A stretch of DNA of 64,000 nucleotides from contig NC_092320.1 of assembly GCF_036785885.1 (NCBI RefSeq), positions 15,625,557-15,689,556 of the forward strand. The letters run 5' to 3'. The position numbers were made by a program, and so were the translations under genes. Position 1 is the stretch's first letter, and each line of letters begins with the position of its first letter. The notes under the pieces are model-generated. The model searched no databases. It was not told the origin of the DNA and worked only from the letters and a program-made list of their open reading frames with translations. Of this stretch, positions 21,377-34,251 are shown one piece after another. Source of the DNA: Coffea arabica. Taxonomy: Eukaryota; Streptophyta; Magnoliopsida; Gentianales; Rubiaceae.

Positions 21377-23096
21377 TTATTTGGCCTCGTTAACAACTAA
21401 TTCCAAAGGATTAAGATGCGGAGTAACATAGCACATGAGTGGATGAGCCAAGCCAGCAGATAACCCTGACCCTTCTTCAATGTTTATCTTTTCTCCTCCC
21501 TGCACTCTAAAATCAAAGCACTGAACAAGCAGGGCAACTGCTGAATGAGCCACTGCTAAGGCAAGTGATGCACCAGGGCACCCTCTTCTTCCACTCCCAA
21601 ATGGAAAAATATTGAAATTTTGTCCCTTAATATCCATCTGGTAATCATCATAAGCGCCTTTAGATCCCACCATGAACCTTTCCGGTTGAAATTCGAGCGG
21701 ATTGTCCCATGAACTTGGGTCCCTCATAATAGCTAAGACATTGAATGCTATCCTCTCATTAGCCAAGATATCATAGCCGTTGATCTTGCAATCTTCACCA
21801 CATCGACGAAATATCAAGGGTGCTGGAGCATGTAGTCTTAGGCTTTCTTTCACAACTGCTTGCAGGTAAGGAAGCTTTGGAACATCAGATTCTTGGACTA
21901 GTCTTTTTGATCCCACAACAGTAGTGATTTCATCTCTAAGCTGCTGGCACACCTTTGGATGATTTATGAGCTCTGCTAGCGTCCAAGTCAGTGCCACACT
22001 CACTGTTTCAGTGCCTGCCATGAAAAGTTCCTGTCCATTTTTTCGATGAAGCTAGATCTAAATTAATCTCATACTATAAACTTAAGCAAGAGAAAATCAA
22101 TAAAAATTTGACAATTATTTTATGCTCCAATTCATTGACAAACAAAGGTATATATGTATACTGCAGAAGGAGAGAAAGACTTACCATAAGAAAGGATTTG
22201 ATGTCTGTTCTACTCAGCTTGACTTCAGCAGTTTTATCCCTGTGAATCTCCAAGAGAATATCCATCATGTCCTTCCTTTCCTTATTAGAGGAGTTCAACT
22301 CGTTCTCATGTTCCACCATTATCTTCTCCACCAATGAATCAAACTTCGAGATCAAGGCCTTCACCCTCTTCCCATATCCAAACAAATCAAATTTGCCTAT
22401 AGGACCAAATAATTCTCCCAAAGCAAACTTGGGCGCAAGCTCAAGAATCTCCTTCACAAACTCCCACAGGAGCTTACTTTCATCAAGAGCAGGCGTGCAT
22501 CTGGTGCTCATGGCCATCCTGCTAACCACATTATTAGTCATGGTCATAAGTTCCACTCCCAAATTACAAGCCTTCCCTTCTTCTGAAAAACTGACAATAA
22601 TCTCCAACAACTTCATCATCTCTTGTCTCCTGATGTCAACAAACCGGTTGACCTGTGGCACGGAAAGAAGCTCAGTCATGCAAAGTTTCTTCATGAAACG
22701 CCAATAGGGGCCGTATTCCGCGTTAACAAATTCAGAGCCAGCATAGATATTAAAATCTGCGGCCCCAAATTGTGGCCTGGACACAAAATTCATCTCATTA
22801 TTCTTCAAGAACTCTTTGGCAACGGCAGCGTTGGAGACAACAACAACTGTGGATGAAACAATGCGGAGCCGAATGAGCGGCCCGTATTGGTTGGCTAAGG
22901 TTTGGAAACTCTTGGATGCTATGGAGCCAAGCAGGTGAAGATGGCCGATGATGGGCAGTGATGGAGGGCTTGGAGGGTGTCGAACTGGTTTAGAACCATT
23001 TTTTCGTTGCTTTAGAACATAACGGAAGAAGGTGGTGGCTGCGAACCAGATGAAGAACAAAAGGCCATAGAAAAGAGCATTTGAGAAATTGGCCAT
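21377..23096 (-). CDS. Cytochrome P450, CYP712/CYP93-like (complete, two exons)
   Basis: A haem-thiolate monooxygenase of 521 aa, expected in the ER membrane. Exon 1 is 23096-22185 (304 codons) and exon 2 is 22030-21377, with a short 154 bp GT-AG intron in phase 0 before the I-helix. The ATG is followed by a hydrophobic anchor (about 8-25), a basic stretch and PPSPP (41-45). Motifs present: AGTETV (309-314), ESLR (366-369), PERF (420-423) and FGSGRRGCPG with ligand Cys455. The residue after the catalytic Thr of the I-helix is Val, where most plant A-type P450s have Ser or Thr. Its closest relative is the gene at 35.7-37.4 kb; the two differ at scattered residues only. GYDILANERIAFNV and LAHPLMCY point to the CYP712/CYP705 side of the clade. 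The substrate is unknown. Confidence 0.93.
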
Positions 23097-23132
23097 GGTT
23101 GACTGCTGTAAATTGGTTCAATTTCTGTAACG

Positions 23133-23140
23133 TATTTATA
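23133..23140 (-). promoter_or_regulatory. TATA box of the second complete P450
   Basis: TATAAATA on the minus strand about 37-44 bases before the ATG. The same motif and context precede the duplicate gene at 37,453. Confidence 0.6.
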
Positions 23141-25564
23141 GACAAACTATAAGGCCTAAAGAACTTTTGAGCGAAATCCACATGTACAAAATGGTTAACC
23201 CAAATCATTAATGGCAATAAAGGAGCCAGAATTTTTTTTCCTAGGAGGCCAAGATTTTTCCTAACAAAATTATTTTAATATGCTATATTCAGAGTAATTT
23301 CCATCTATTTAAATATATGACATCTAAAAATATCAAATATTAACTATAATTATAAAGGTATATTTATTCCATAAATATATAGCATAGTCATAACGAAAAT
23401 TAAAACAAAAAATAACCTTTAATTAAATATCTTATAATATCACAAACCATCCAAGTTACACATTATGAAAAGGTGCTCCAATATGTTGCCTATGCAAAAT
23501 ATATATATAACTATGCAATATAAATATAACTATTTTTAATTAAAAAAGATAAAATTTATGTTAACATACTGAAATTTCAACTTTTTTTCTTAAAAGTAAA
23601 TTGAACTTTACGTTCTTTTTAGATGTAAATTTATCTGTGATTGAATCAGTGCTCAATTTTTCAACAATTTTCTTTTCTATGTATGCAATTAGACAATCAT
23701 TCAAGAAATTATCTTCCATCTTGTTTCGGAACTTTGTCTTGATTATCTTCATAATTGAAAATGCCCGTTATGTAGTTATAGTGGATACAAGAAGAGTGGA
23801 AAAGAGTCTAATCAATTGGACTAAGTTGTATGTATGTATGTGAGCCAATAAAGTAATTACTTTTGTTTTACCCCCATTGATAATTATGAATTGGGTCTTT
23901 TATTATAATATATCAAATTGGGTCAATTTACTATGGATTATTGATTATATGTTTACTTTTTGAAAGTTAAATAACTAGCACAATAAAAATAAATAACTTT
24001 CTTTGAAGAAAAAATTAATTCAAAAGTGGCTAATTCATATATACATATAAACTCTCATAATGCAAACTAAAATTGTGAAAAATTAGGAGGGCTAACTTCA
24101 TTTTACGTGCATATTTACACACTATGAATTAAAATTTTCAAAACTTGGGGAGAGAGGGGAGCCATGGCCCCCCTCAATCCACCCCCTTGGCTTCGGCATC
24201 AGATGTGGCATTTAATCCCGCACAACACTTTAACTTCTTGCACTCCCTTCCACTTAAGGACTTTGCATCCTTGTAAAGTCCACCATAATCAGATTCTAGA
24301 GGTGGCTCGTATAAGGACGTAAAGCTTGTCACAATTCAAATTGTCCACTTGATCATACTCGAAGTTTAGAAGTTGCTTATATGAGCCATAGAGGTGATCC
24401 AATCCAATGTGACATTTGATCTTATAGGTTCTAGAGGTGAGTCTCATTGAACGTGGTAATATAAGTCAACCTTGCACAACATTTAGCTCGTTGCAATCCC
24501 TTAGTGGTGGCCCTGTCGAAAGAGCTAAGAATGTGGCACTTAGCCTCTTGCACTCCCTTGTTCTAATTGTACAATGAAGGCAATTAATTATGATATATAA
24601 TAAAATGAAAACCAAAATTGAATTATTGTCCACCTTTGGACTATTGAATCCCCCGAGAGTTCTCTGTGGAATACGCAATTTTACGCATTCCACCGCGCGG
24701 ACAACATTGATTTCTGGTCCAAATTGTGGATTGTGGAGTGTGGACACCCCGCTCTTGTTGATGGAATTATCCAAAAGTTCAAAATTGTTTGTGTCAATTT
24801 TCTCCAAAGATCAAACATTTCGTACGAGTTTGACTTAAAAAAAAAAACACTTTGTACAATTGAATACTTGAGTAAGCATCTCATCTCTGGTGCCATGAGG
24901 CCCATAACATGCTGTTCTCGTCCCCAGATAGCTTTGCTTCCACACTTCATATCCTTTTCAATTTAATAAAGAAGAATTGATACTGAAAATGTTCTTTAAA
25001 AAGAGTGTTTAGATTGCATTTTGAGCGTAAAAGCTATTGTAGAGAAAATTTTGTTCGAAATATACACACCATCTCATGCAGTGTTATTGTTCAGCAATTG
25101 TTTGATAAGTCAAAGTAAACTTACTTTGTCTTGGTCAGACAGAGAAGTTGTTCCATGCATCTTACGCTCAAAGAAGTATCAGATAAATAGATAGTGATGC
25201 TAGGCTACTAGTTCGATCAGTCAACACTCAAAATAGCCGCCAGTCAACAACATTATTGGTTGGACTTGGTTACATTAAGTAGTTGAAGAACCAATTATTT
25301 TAGATTCTCTGCTTGGCTGAACACCATTATGAAGGAATATCTCACACAATATTCTTATAGGTTGGTAAAACTCGTTTTGACATTTGAGAGGAAAATTCTG
25401 TCATAACTAAGTACAATTCGGTGAGGGAGCAAACAAATGTTTGGTAGCGTTCAGAGCCAAACTTGTATAAACGGTATGGAGATTGACAATGCCTCTCGAT
25501 GAAAATTTCAGCCAATTTAGCACTTCATATACTTATAGAAAAGACCAGTATCATTTTGTGGGAC
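23141..25564. other. Upstream flank of the second P450 (duplicated, non-coding)
   Basis: No supportable gene. The part from about 24,600 belongs to the segmental duplication. Short overlapping frames at 24,466-24,966 on both strands have no domain and are not conserved in frame in the other copy, so they are not called. Confidence 0.5.
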
Positions 25565-25990
25565 TATTTGGTAAACAAGTTTTCGGTCAAGTTTGTTTGT
25601 TACAAATTTTTTAACAATTTTAATTACAATAATCTCAAAAAACTTCTAAAAGTTTTTAAACTATACATTTCAAAATATTCAAAAATTTACACACTTCAAA
25701 AATTTTTCCTACAACTTCTACAGTAAGTTACAGTAAAGATAAGTTTTTTGCCAAGTTTGTCTGTTACAAGTTTTTTAAAAATTTTAGCTACAGTAACCTC
25801 AAAAAAATTTTCAAAATTTTTAAACTATACACTTTAAATTATTAAAAAAAAACACACACACTTCAAAAAAATTTTAAAAAACTTCTACAGTAAGTTACAA
25901 CAAAGTTTTAAACAAACATCTAAAAAACTCACCTGCCAAACGGGGTAAAAGTTTTAGACAAACAATTAAAAAACTCATTTGTCAAACTGG
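25565..25990. repeat. Two adjoining copies of a GTTTGGCAA-type MITE
   Basis: The words CAAGTTTGTTTGTTACAAATTTTTTAA and CAAGTTTGTCTGTTACAAGTTTTTTAA begin two similar units at about 25,588 and 25,754. Each has CTACAGTAAGTTACA near its end, and the block closes with AAAAACTCATTTGTCAAAC. Related short pieces occur inside the 12.5-14.3 kb array and near 28,245-28,325. The block is non-coding and absent from the other copy of the segmental duplication. Confidence 0.55.
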
Positions 25991-27604
25991 ACCTGTATTC
26001 TGTTGGGCAGTGAAAACCTCACTGAGTAAATATTTCCTTCACATAAACAACACTATATGTTGTCCAACAGTATTTCATTTCTATCTTTTGATATGTGGAA
26101 AAAAGTAAATATGAAATAATTTGCTTACCTGGCAATTTCACAAAATCAACTTAGAAGAGGTTAAGGCTACATTAGAAGTACAAAAATTATGTTCAACTTC
26201 TCACTAAACCTACTTTAGAATTTGAGATGCCATCCGTTTTTATATAATTTAGCTAAGATCCATTGGTATTTTCTTACACCAAAAGGAAGTCCTTGAAAAT
26301 TACTGTATAGATCTTACAAAGTTTGACAAACTAGCAACAGGCAGCACAAGGGTAGACTTGATTCAGTTAGTTAAAATAATTAATCGAACAAGTAGCACGG
26401 AAACTATCTTTCAGTACAAGAGATCATTGAAAATGAAGATTATCTAAAAAATAAAGTTCATGTCATACTTTGCAGTAAAAGCTCTGAGCTTTAATTATTC
26501 TTTATTTGTGAACATGTCACATTCTGAAATGCTGCTAGAAGTATACACCAATAGCAACTTTGTTGGAGAAATACTACAATGAGCATTTTTTGTCGAACAC
26601 ATTTTTGTTATCTTAGTCTTTACCACCAACCAACTTTTGGTCAAAATCAACCAAGTTAAAGTAACCCAAAATCTAGATTACTTTAGCCATTCAATCACGA
26701 GGGAAAAATTCTCATCAACTCTTTTTTTTTTTTTTTTTTTGAATTCTCAACAACTCTAGTTACTACTAGAGGAAAATGGCTGTGCCTTGCACAGCTTAGG
26801 CCCTCCAAGAAGTTTAGCTAAAAAGTTGTAATTCTTTTGGTACATAATGAATAGACATATAGAAGCAAAAAAAGAGCTAGAAATTTATTGAAGTTTGTTA
26901 TGATGAAATATTCCATCTATGAAGTGAGTTCCTAATTATTATGATATAAATAATAAGAGATTTTTGAACCCTTGTTGCATGTAATAATGACAACTAACCA
27001 GGTGAAAAAGTAAACATATTATTTTTGTGAATTTTTTGCAAGTATGATTATGCATAAACATTAAGATTAATATGTATTATGGTACCTTCCTAATAGGTTC
27101 TCTTGATTCTATTTGGTATTTTGGATCCATGAATTATTGCCTATTTGGTGGGATAAATTCCTTAAAACATCACATTATCAAACCAAACAACCCATATAGG
27201 TTTAATATTCTGGGCTCAAAAGAAAGTGGAGGTTATACAATTTACATAGAGTGGATTTAGTGAAAAAAGATGGAAAATCATTAAGGTAGCCATCAATACT
27301 GCTACTATTTGCTAAAAGGGGAGGTGCGTCATAAAGATAGGCTATTACATTACTTACTTGCACTATCTCTTTATTGTATAGGTACTTAGTCCAACAAATT
27401 ATTGAGCTAATCTCTGAATTGGATTGGTTGTAAAATCATACAACTTATGACAGTTGTCTACTTAAATTCGTTTTCACTTTTGTCAATTGTCACTATGGTT
27501 AGTAGAAAAATTACAAGCTTTTACGTAGTAGAAAACACTGTTAGAGGACAATAAAGAAAGGATTGGACATGAAAGTATCTCACACACCTAATATGTGGTC
27601 ACTA
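25991..27604. other. Spacer, nothing recognised beyond the duplication
   Basis: Sequence up to about 26,710 belongs to the segmental duplication. A T-run of about 20 lies near 26,722. The remainder is AT-rich and without a supportable gene. Confidence 0.45.
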
Positions 27605-27772
27605 GATCGGTGGGGAGGGGCAAAGGGGTGGAGTGACGGAGGGGATGGCAGGGGAAAGGGGCAAGGAGGAGGAAGGGGTAAGGGAAGGGAGTGGAGGGGA
27701 AGAGGAAGAAGGGAGGAGAGAGAGATAGAGAGGAGAATGAAAGAAGAGGAAACAAAAAAAGGAGCTGTCGAC
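27605..27772. repeat. Strand-asymmetric purine tract
   Basis: About 165 bases on the plus strand are nearly all G and A with many GGGG and GGAGG runs. The tract can be read as open frames on both strands only because of its low complexity. It could form G-quadruplex or triplex structures. A weaker purine tract follows at 28,160-28,230. Confidence 0.6.
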
Positions 27773-28929
27773 AATGGTGTCAGCTAGACGTGGCAATTTG
27801 GATTGAAATCCATTTATCCATCTATATAATCCATAATTAAATGGATTTGGATTATCTATTTATGGTATTGGTTTTAAATGGTTGACCCAAATAAAACCAT
27901 TAAATTAAATGGATTTATATGGATTATCCACAAAAACCACATATATCCATTTCCCTAAAAACCAAATAAAAGAAACGGATAGATCCCTCTAACTAGAACC
28001 AACTGGGAATGAAGGACCACATGTGACAGCTGTTGAATGAAGGATTGAGTGGGAAAATCTTAACAACTTAAACATAACTAATTTCCAACGCCCTTTGCAC
28101 GCTGAAGACTTGGGGCATGTGGTTGTTAAACACACTGTCAGCCGCTAATGACTGAAGTAATGGGGATAGCAAGGAGGAAGAAGAAGAGAGGAGAAAAAAA
28201 GAAAAAATAATAATAAAAAAAAGGAAAAAAATTTCAATTTTTTCGCAAATTTTTTTTACAACTTCCACGGTAAATTATAATAAAGTTTTATACAAATATC
28301 CAAAAAACTCACTATCCAAATGGCTTTGATTTGCTTTGATGCATTTAAGTTCACATGGCTATGCCTGGTAGTAACACGAAACGTTTAAGATTTTTCCTGT
28401 CAAGCCACTCTTCGATTTGTCTTCTTTACTATCTAAAATTACGTTTTAAAACTTAAACCAGACAATGACTTGACCAACCTCAAGGGTCAGATATCAAGGA
28501 ATTCGATAGAAATCGGCCCGGTCCAAGAGCTGGATGACATCATCATAATATCATAAATGCATAAATTAATTTTATTTGAGTGAATAACATAGAAAAATGA
28601 CTATAAATATAGTAGTAATTCATTTTCACCATCATACCCACTAACCCATCAAGTTCATAACAAGATAACTTAATTGTAAACTCAACAAATGATAAATTAA
28701 TATGAACTACTTAATAAGAATTTTAAATAAAGCAAAAAAAAATCAAGTTTTTTAATTAATTGGTTAATGCTTTTAAGATTCAAATGCACATTGTAAATTT
28801 TTCAAGGGGATGAACAAATTGAGACTCATTTGTAAAAGTATAAGGGTCACAGTTACACATAGAAGTTTGGAAGTGTATTTACGATTATTTAAAACATTAG
28901 GGAGTTAAAACCAAATATTCAAAAAGTTT
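27773..28929. other. Intergenic with a half hAT-like end
   Basis: TAGACGTGGCAATTTGGATT at 27,785 resembles the terminus of the hAT elements at 5.8 kb, but no matching right end is visible. Many ATGGATTTGGATTATCC-like words follow. No gene is supportable. Confidence 0.4.
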
Positions 28930-29072
28930 CAAACTCGAAAAGCAACATCCTGTTATCCTTCGTCTTCTCAGCGTTCATCTCCCCATTCGTCTTCAGCAAC
29001 TTCAGGCGACGGTTCCCGGCTTCCAGCCTTCCTCATCATTGTTATCCATTTTTTTTTTTTTTTGAAGATTTG
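28930..29072 (+). other. Possible 5' leader exon split by the retroelement
   Basis: The sequence is richer in C and in TCTTC/CAGC words than the surroundings. After the retroelement it resumes (34,855 onward) with TTTTTCAATTCCCTGTCTTC, a donor-like GTACGGGTAAGA and a T-rich stretch resembling an intron start. This looks like an untranslated first exon and donor, or a copy of one, but no downstream exon can be found. Highly tentative. Confidence 0.2.
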
Positions 29073-29670
29073 TGTAATGAAGTAGGAAAATAAAGGAGTA
29101 AAGGCGTGAAGTGGCAACAAAGGAAAGCACGATCAAGCAGAGAGGAAAGAAGAGAAGACGTGGATTAAAGAATTCAGACAACAAGTGGACACGAAGTAAA
29201 TGAAGGCGTGATAGCAAAAAGGGAGAAGGCGCCAGGAGACAGCAAAGGCGCGAGCAAGGAAGCACGCTCATTCTGGGTTCACGTCCTTCTTGCTGCAAGT
29301 GGACAGGAGGATCTAGAAGATTCACTCACACGCAATATCTATGTCATTAGCTAGTGGGCAAGTTAGTTAGGATAGATTACTATAAATATTACGATCATGC
29401 AATTGTTATTGGTAGAGAAAATTCCTGAATTGTAATCAGAAGGAGAATATCCTTTCTGTTATTCTTTCTTTAAGTTTTTCCTGCATTCTTTCTCATCTTC
29501 TTCTTTTTTCCCGCCAATTTCCTTTTCTGTAAGAAAGTTGAAGTTGTTCAATAAAAGTCCAATTGTTTCCTGGAATCCATTCAGCTTGAGTATAATTCGT
29601 GTTCTTATCAATTGAGCACATTTCAGATACATTCCTCACCAAACACCATTTTAGGTTCTGTATCACAACA
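29073..29670 (+). repeat. Left LTR of the chromovirus
   Basis: 598 bp, starting TGTAATGAAG and ending TATCACAACA. It contains a TATA-like TATAAATATT near 29,381 and a polyadenylation-type AATAAAAG near 29,549, the expected promoter and RNA-end signals of an LTR. Confidence 0.95.
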
Positions 29671-29671
29671 G

Positions 29672-29683
29672 TGGTATCAGAGC
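29672..29683 (+). other. Primer binding site (initiator Met tRNA)
   Basis: TGGTATCAGAGC, one base after the left LTR, is complementary to the 3' end of plant initiator methionine tRNA, the common primer of plant Ty3 and Ty1 elements. Confidence 0.9.
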
Positions 29684-32600
29684 TGCGTTGCGAGCCATAG
29701 GGATGACAAAAAACCAGGACGAAAATCTGAGAAGAGAGGTTGTGGAATTAGGGAGTGTGGTCAGGACCTTCGCCAACAAAAGTGAGGGAGTAGAACAGGC
29801 CATGAGGTCAATGGAGTTTAGACAGGATGCTACTGAAAAACTGCTGAAAGGATTGGATCAGAAGTATGAGGGCCTGATGAACATGATGGCTCAGTTGGTG
29901 GCCAAGATCAGTGACCAGGGAAAGGAACCAGAAGGCAGTAGCAGTTCAAAAAAGGATGATCGATCAAATGAATCCAGGATGGAGCCACAAAAAGAAGCAG
30001 GTAGTAGGAGAGAGGCCAGAGTCCATGGTAGATTGCCAAAAATGGATCTGCCAATTTTTTATGGAGACAATCCAAGGGAGTGGATCAGGAAGGCTAACAA
30101 GTATTTCAAGCTACACGAGATAGAGGAGGACTTGAAGGCTGAGGTTGCTGAACTCTATTTCAGAGACAGAGCAGACATATGGTTCCATGGAGTTTTTCAT
30201 GGAAGGGAGGCTATTCCCTGGTCAGAATTATCCACTGCTCTATGCATCAGATTTGGAGAGGGAAGTCCAGAAGAGGCCATCGAAGAATTCAATAAACTGG
30301 TGCATGCAGGATCTGTGGCTGAATACTTGGAGAAATTTGAGATGCTCAAAGCCCTGGTAATGCCTTCTCTACCTCACTTGTCTGATTCATATTATAAGGC
30401 ATGTTTTATGAGTGGACTGAAAGAGGAAATAGTTAATATGGTGAAAATATCTAAACCTGAAACCTTAGCTGTTGCCATTGAAATAGCAAAACTCCAAGAA
30501 AAGAACCTCAAAGCAATCCAAAAAATGCAGAAACCTGTCAATACCAGTTTCAATAGCCAAAAAATCCACAGCAAAAATACACCCCACACCAAATGGAACC
30601 AAAACTACCCCAAACACACCAACAAACCCCCTGATCAGCACACTTCCAACCAGAACTTTTTTAAAAAAATAACTCCCACAGAATACAATCACAGGAGGGA
30701 AAAGGGGCTATGTTATAAATGTGCAGAACCTTATACCTTGGGGCATGTTTGCAAACAAGCCCATGCACATTTACTGTTGGCTGATGAGGATGAAGACATG
30801 GAGAGGGGTAGGGAACCAGAGGAGGAAGTTTTCTATGACTGCATTAATGGAGGTCTGGCAGGGGAACACATAGAAGTATCAATTCATGCCTTGGCAGGAG
30901 GAGCAAGGCACAAAACGATAAGGCTGAGGGGTTATGTTAAGGGAAGGCAAGTCACTGCACTGATTGATAGTGGTAGTACCCATTGCTTCTTGGATGAGCA
31001 GCTGGCAAAGGAGTTGAAACTGTGTACACAGGGGCCAACTTTGGTAGTCAATGTGGCTAATGGTGAGAAGGTGGACTCCAAGGGACTGGATAAACCTATG
31101 CAGTGGGAAATGCAAGGGCATCAGTTCCAACATACCTTCAACACTCTGAGGTTGGGGGGATGTGACATGATACTGGGGGTGGATTGGTTAGCCAAACACA
31201 GCCCTATAGAGTTCAATTTCATGGAACTCAGTATGAAGATCCTCAAGGGGAAGCAAGAAATAATACTGAAGGGGGAGGAGATCAGCACCAAGTTGGAGAT
31301 ACTCAAAGGAGGCAGGCTAGCAAAATGGCTAAGGAAGCAGGAATATGGGGCAGTAGCACAACTGGTGACAGTGGGGAAGGAGGAAAGACCAGGACAGATA
31401 CCCACTGAAATCAACCATGTGCTAGATCAATACAAGGATGTCTTTGAAGAACCAAAAGGGATGCCTCCAACAAGGAGCCATGATCACCAGATTGTCCTCA
31501 AGGAGGGAGCCAGGCCCTTCCAGGTGAGGCCATACAGGTGCCCCTACGTGCAGAAGTCAGAAATTGAGAAGTTGGTGAAGGAAATGCTGGAACTAGGCAT
31601 CATACAACCCAGCAGCAGCCCATTTGCTTCCCCAGTGCTACTGGTTAAGAAAAAAGATAGGACATGGAGGTTCTGTGTAGACTACAGGCAGTTGAATGAG
31701 CTGACAGTGAAGAACAAATTTTCCATGCCCCTGATCGAAGAGTTAATAGATGAACTGCATGGGGCTAAGTATTTCACAAAAATGGATCTAAGGGCAGGAT
31801 ACTTTCAAATCAGGGTCAAAGTGGAAGACATACCAAAAACAGCTTTCAGGACTCATCAAGGACTCTATGAATTCAAGGTCATGCCATTTGGCTTGACCAA
31901 TGCCCCGCAACCTTCCAGAGCCTGATGAATCAGGTCTTCCAGGAACAGATGAGGAAACATGTGCTGGTGTTCTTTGATGACATTCTGGTCTACAGCCCCA
32001 CACTGGAGATACATGTGAAGCATGTGACTGAGGTAATGAGTATTCTGAGGCAACACCAGTTATTTGCTAAAATGAGTAAATGTTATTTTGCTCAGCTACA
32101 GGTGAAATATTTAGGACACATCATTTCAGCAGAGGGAGTACAGGCTGACCCTGAGAAGATAGAAGGCATGAAAAACTGGACAAGACCATCCAACATCAAG
32201 CAACTAAGGGAATTTTTGGGCCTAACAGGGTACTATAGGAGATTTGTCAAAGGGTATGGGGCTATAGCCAGACCCCTGACAGACCTGCTCAAGAAGGACA
32301 ACTTCCACTGGAGTGAAGACACAGAGCAAGCTTTCCAGCAACTGAAGGAGGCCATGTGTAGCACCCCAGTTCTAGCAGTACCTGACTTCACACAGCCATT
32401 CATTATTGAGACTGATGCATGCTACACTGGCATAGGAGCTGTGCTAATGCAGAATAGAAGACCTATCTCCTACCTCAGTCAAGCTCTGGGACAGAAAAAC
32501 ATGGGGTTATCAATCTATGAAAAAGAACTACTGGCCTTGGTGACAGCTGTGATCAAATGGAGGCACTACTTAGAAGGACACCATTTCATCATACATACTG

Positions 32601-34251
32601 ACCATCAAAGCCTGAAGTATCTCCTGGAGCAGAGGATCACTACCCACTCCAACAGAAATGGCTCACTAAATTGTTGGGGTTGAGCTACGAGATCCATTAC
32701 AAAAAAGGTAAGGATAACCTGGCTGCTGATGCACTGTCTAGACAGGGCAGGGAAGAAATAGGGGAGTGCACAGCTATATCATGTGCAGTGCCAACCTGGG
32801 TGCAGGAGGTGATAGAGAGTTACAAAGGGGATGAATGGACTCAGAAGACCATAGCTCTGGTGTTATTGACTCCCACACTAGCACCTGACTACTCATACCA
32901 GGATGGCATTCTCAGGTTCAAGAAGAGGCTAGTAGTAGGGGGCCAAGGTGATACCAGGAGGAAGTTAATTACTGCACTACACGATTCCCAAATTGGAGGA
33001 CACTCAGGCATTCAGGCCAGCTACATGAGGGCCAAACAGCTATTTTATTGGCCAGGGATGTACCAGGAAATCAAGAAGGCAGTCCTAGAGTGTGATACCT
33101 GCAGAAAATGTAAAGATGAACATGTGGCTTACCCAGGATTGCTGCAGCCACTTCCTATTCCCCAACACTCATGGAGCCACATTTCTATGGATTTTGTTGA
33201 AGGACTACCACAATCAGAAGGAAGGAATACTATTATGGTGGTGGTAGATAGGTTTACCAAGTATGCACACTTTATCAGTTTATCCCATCCTTTTGATGCT
33301 CCAAAGGTGGCCAGACTCTTCATTGATTACATCAGTAAACTACATGGCATTCCCCAAAGCATGCTCTCAGACAGAGACAGGATTTTTGTCAGTAAATTCT
33401 GGGAAGAACTATTCAATTCATTGGGGACCAAATTGAACTACAGCACAGCTTATCACCCTCAGACTGATGGTCAGACTGAGAGGGTGAACCAGGTGCTCGA
33501 AATGTACCTCAGGTGCCTGACTCATTTGGAACCAAAAAAGTGGAATCAGTGGTTATCTCTGGCAGAATGGTGGTACAACACTTCTCACCACACTGCCATC
33601 CAAATGACTCCTTTTGAGGCTCTATATGGTCTAGCCCCTCCCCAATTGGCTCTGGGACCTTACCTGCAATCCAGGGTAGCTGCAGTAGGAGAATACCTCA
33701 GAGAAAGGCAACAAATGGATAACATGCTGAAACAGAATTTGAAGCAGGCTCAGGAGAGAATGAAAAGGTATGCTGATGAGAAGAGGAGTGAACGAGAATT
33801 TTGTAAAGGAGATTGGGTGTATCTACGGTTGCAACCATACAGACAGAGCTCTGTGGCTCTGAGAGGGAACACCAAGTTATCAGCAAGGTACTTTGGCCCT
33901 TACAGAGTGGAGGAAAGAATAGGAAATGTAGCCTATAGACTGGAACTGCCAAGCTCTTCAAAGGTACACCCTGTCTTCCATGTGTCGTTGCTCAAAAGAA
34001 AGGTGGGAGACAAGATCACCCCCACCCTCCATTTACCAGAAACAAATGAAAAGGGTCATTGGAGAGTGGAGCCTATTGCCATACTGGATAGAAAAATGGT
34101 GAAGAAAAAAAATGCAGCTGCCACTCAGTGGCTAGTCCACTGGTGGGGTACGGACCCTGCAGAAGCTACATGGGAGGATGCTGAGGAGATCGAAAGACAA
34201 TTCCCTACCTTCCAACCTTGAGGTCAAGGTTTGCTGTGGAGGGGAAGGTAT

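Larger units (their letters stand above)
21265..26710. repeat. Segmental duplication, copy A (contains the second P450)
   Basis: Pairs of matching stretches in the same order and orientation link this block with 35,620-42,260. They are the P450 3' flank, the whole P450 gene, the CGCGCGGAC...GATTTCTGGTC and GTGGAGTGTGGACACC stretch (24,690-24,760 against 40,230-40,450), and GCATCTCATCTCTGGTGCC (24,877 against 40,722). GTAGAGAAAATTTTGTTCGAAATATA (25,041 against 40,794) and CCAAGTTAAAGTAACCCAAAATC (26,650 against 42,204) continue the series. Different transposons interrupt each copy. Limits are approximate. Confidence 0.75.

Noticed and set aside
22267-22707. 146-codon plus-strand frame
   Set aside because: Antisense shadow of P450 exon 1; similar shadows occur over the duplicate gene.
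24466-24966. Four overlapping frames of 80-113 codons on both strands
   Set aside because: The matching region in the other duplication copy does not keep these frames open.
27563-27796. Overlapping frames on both strands, rich in Gly/Arg/Glu or Ser/Leu/Pro
   Set aside because: They exist only because the DNA is a purine tract; low complexity, no family resemblance.
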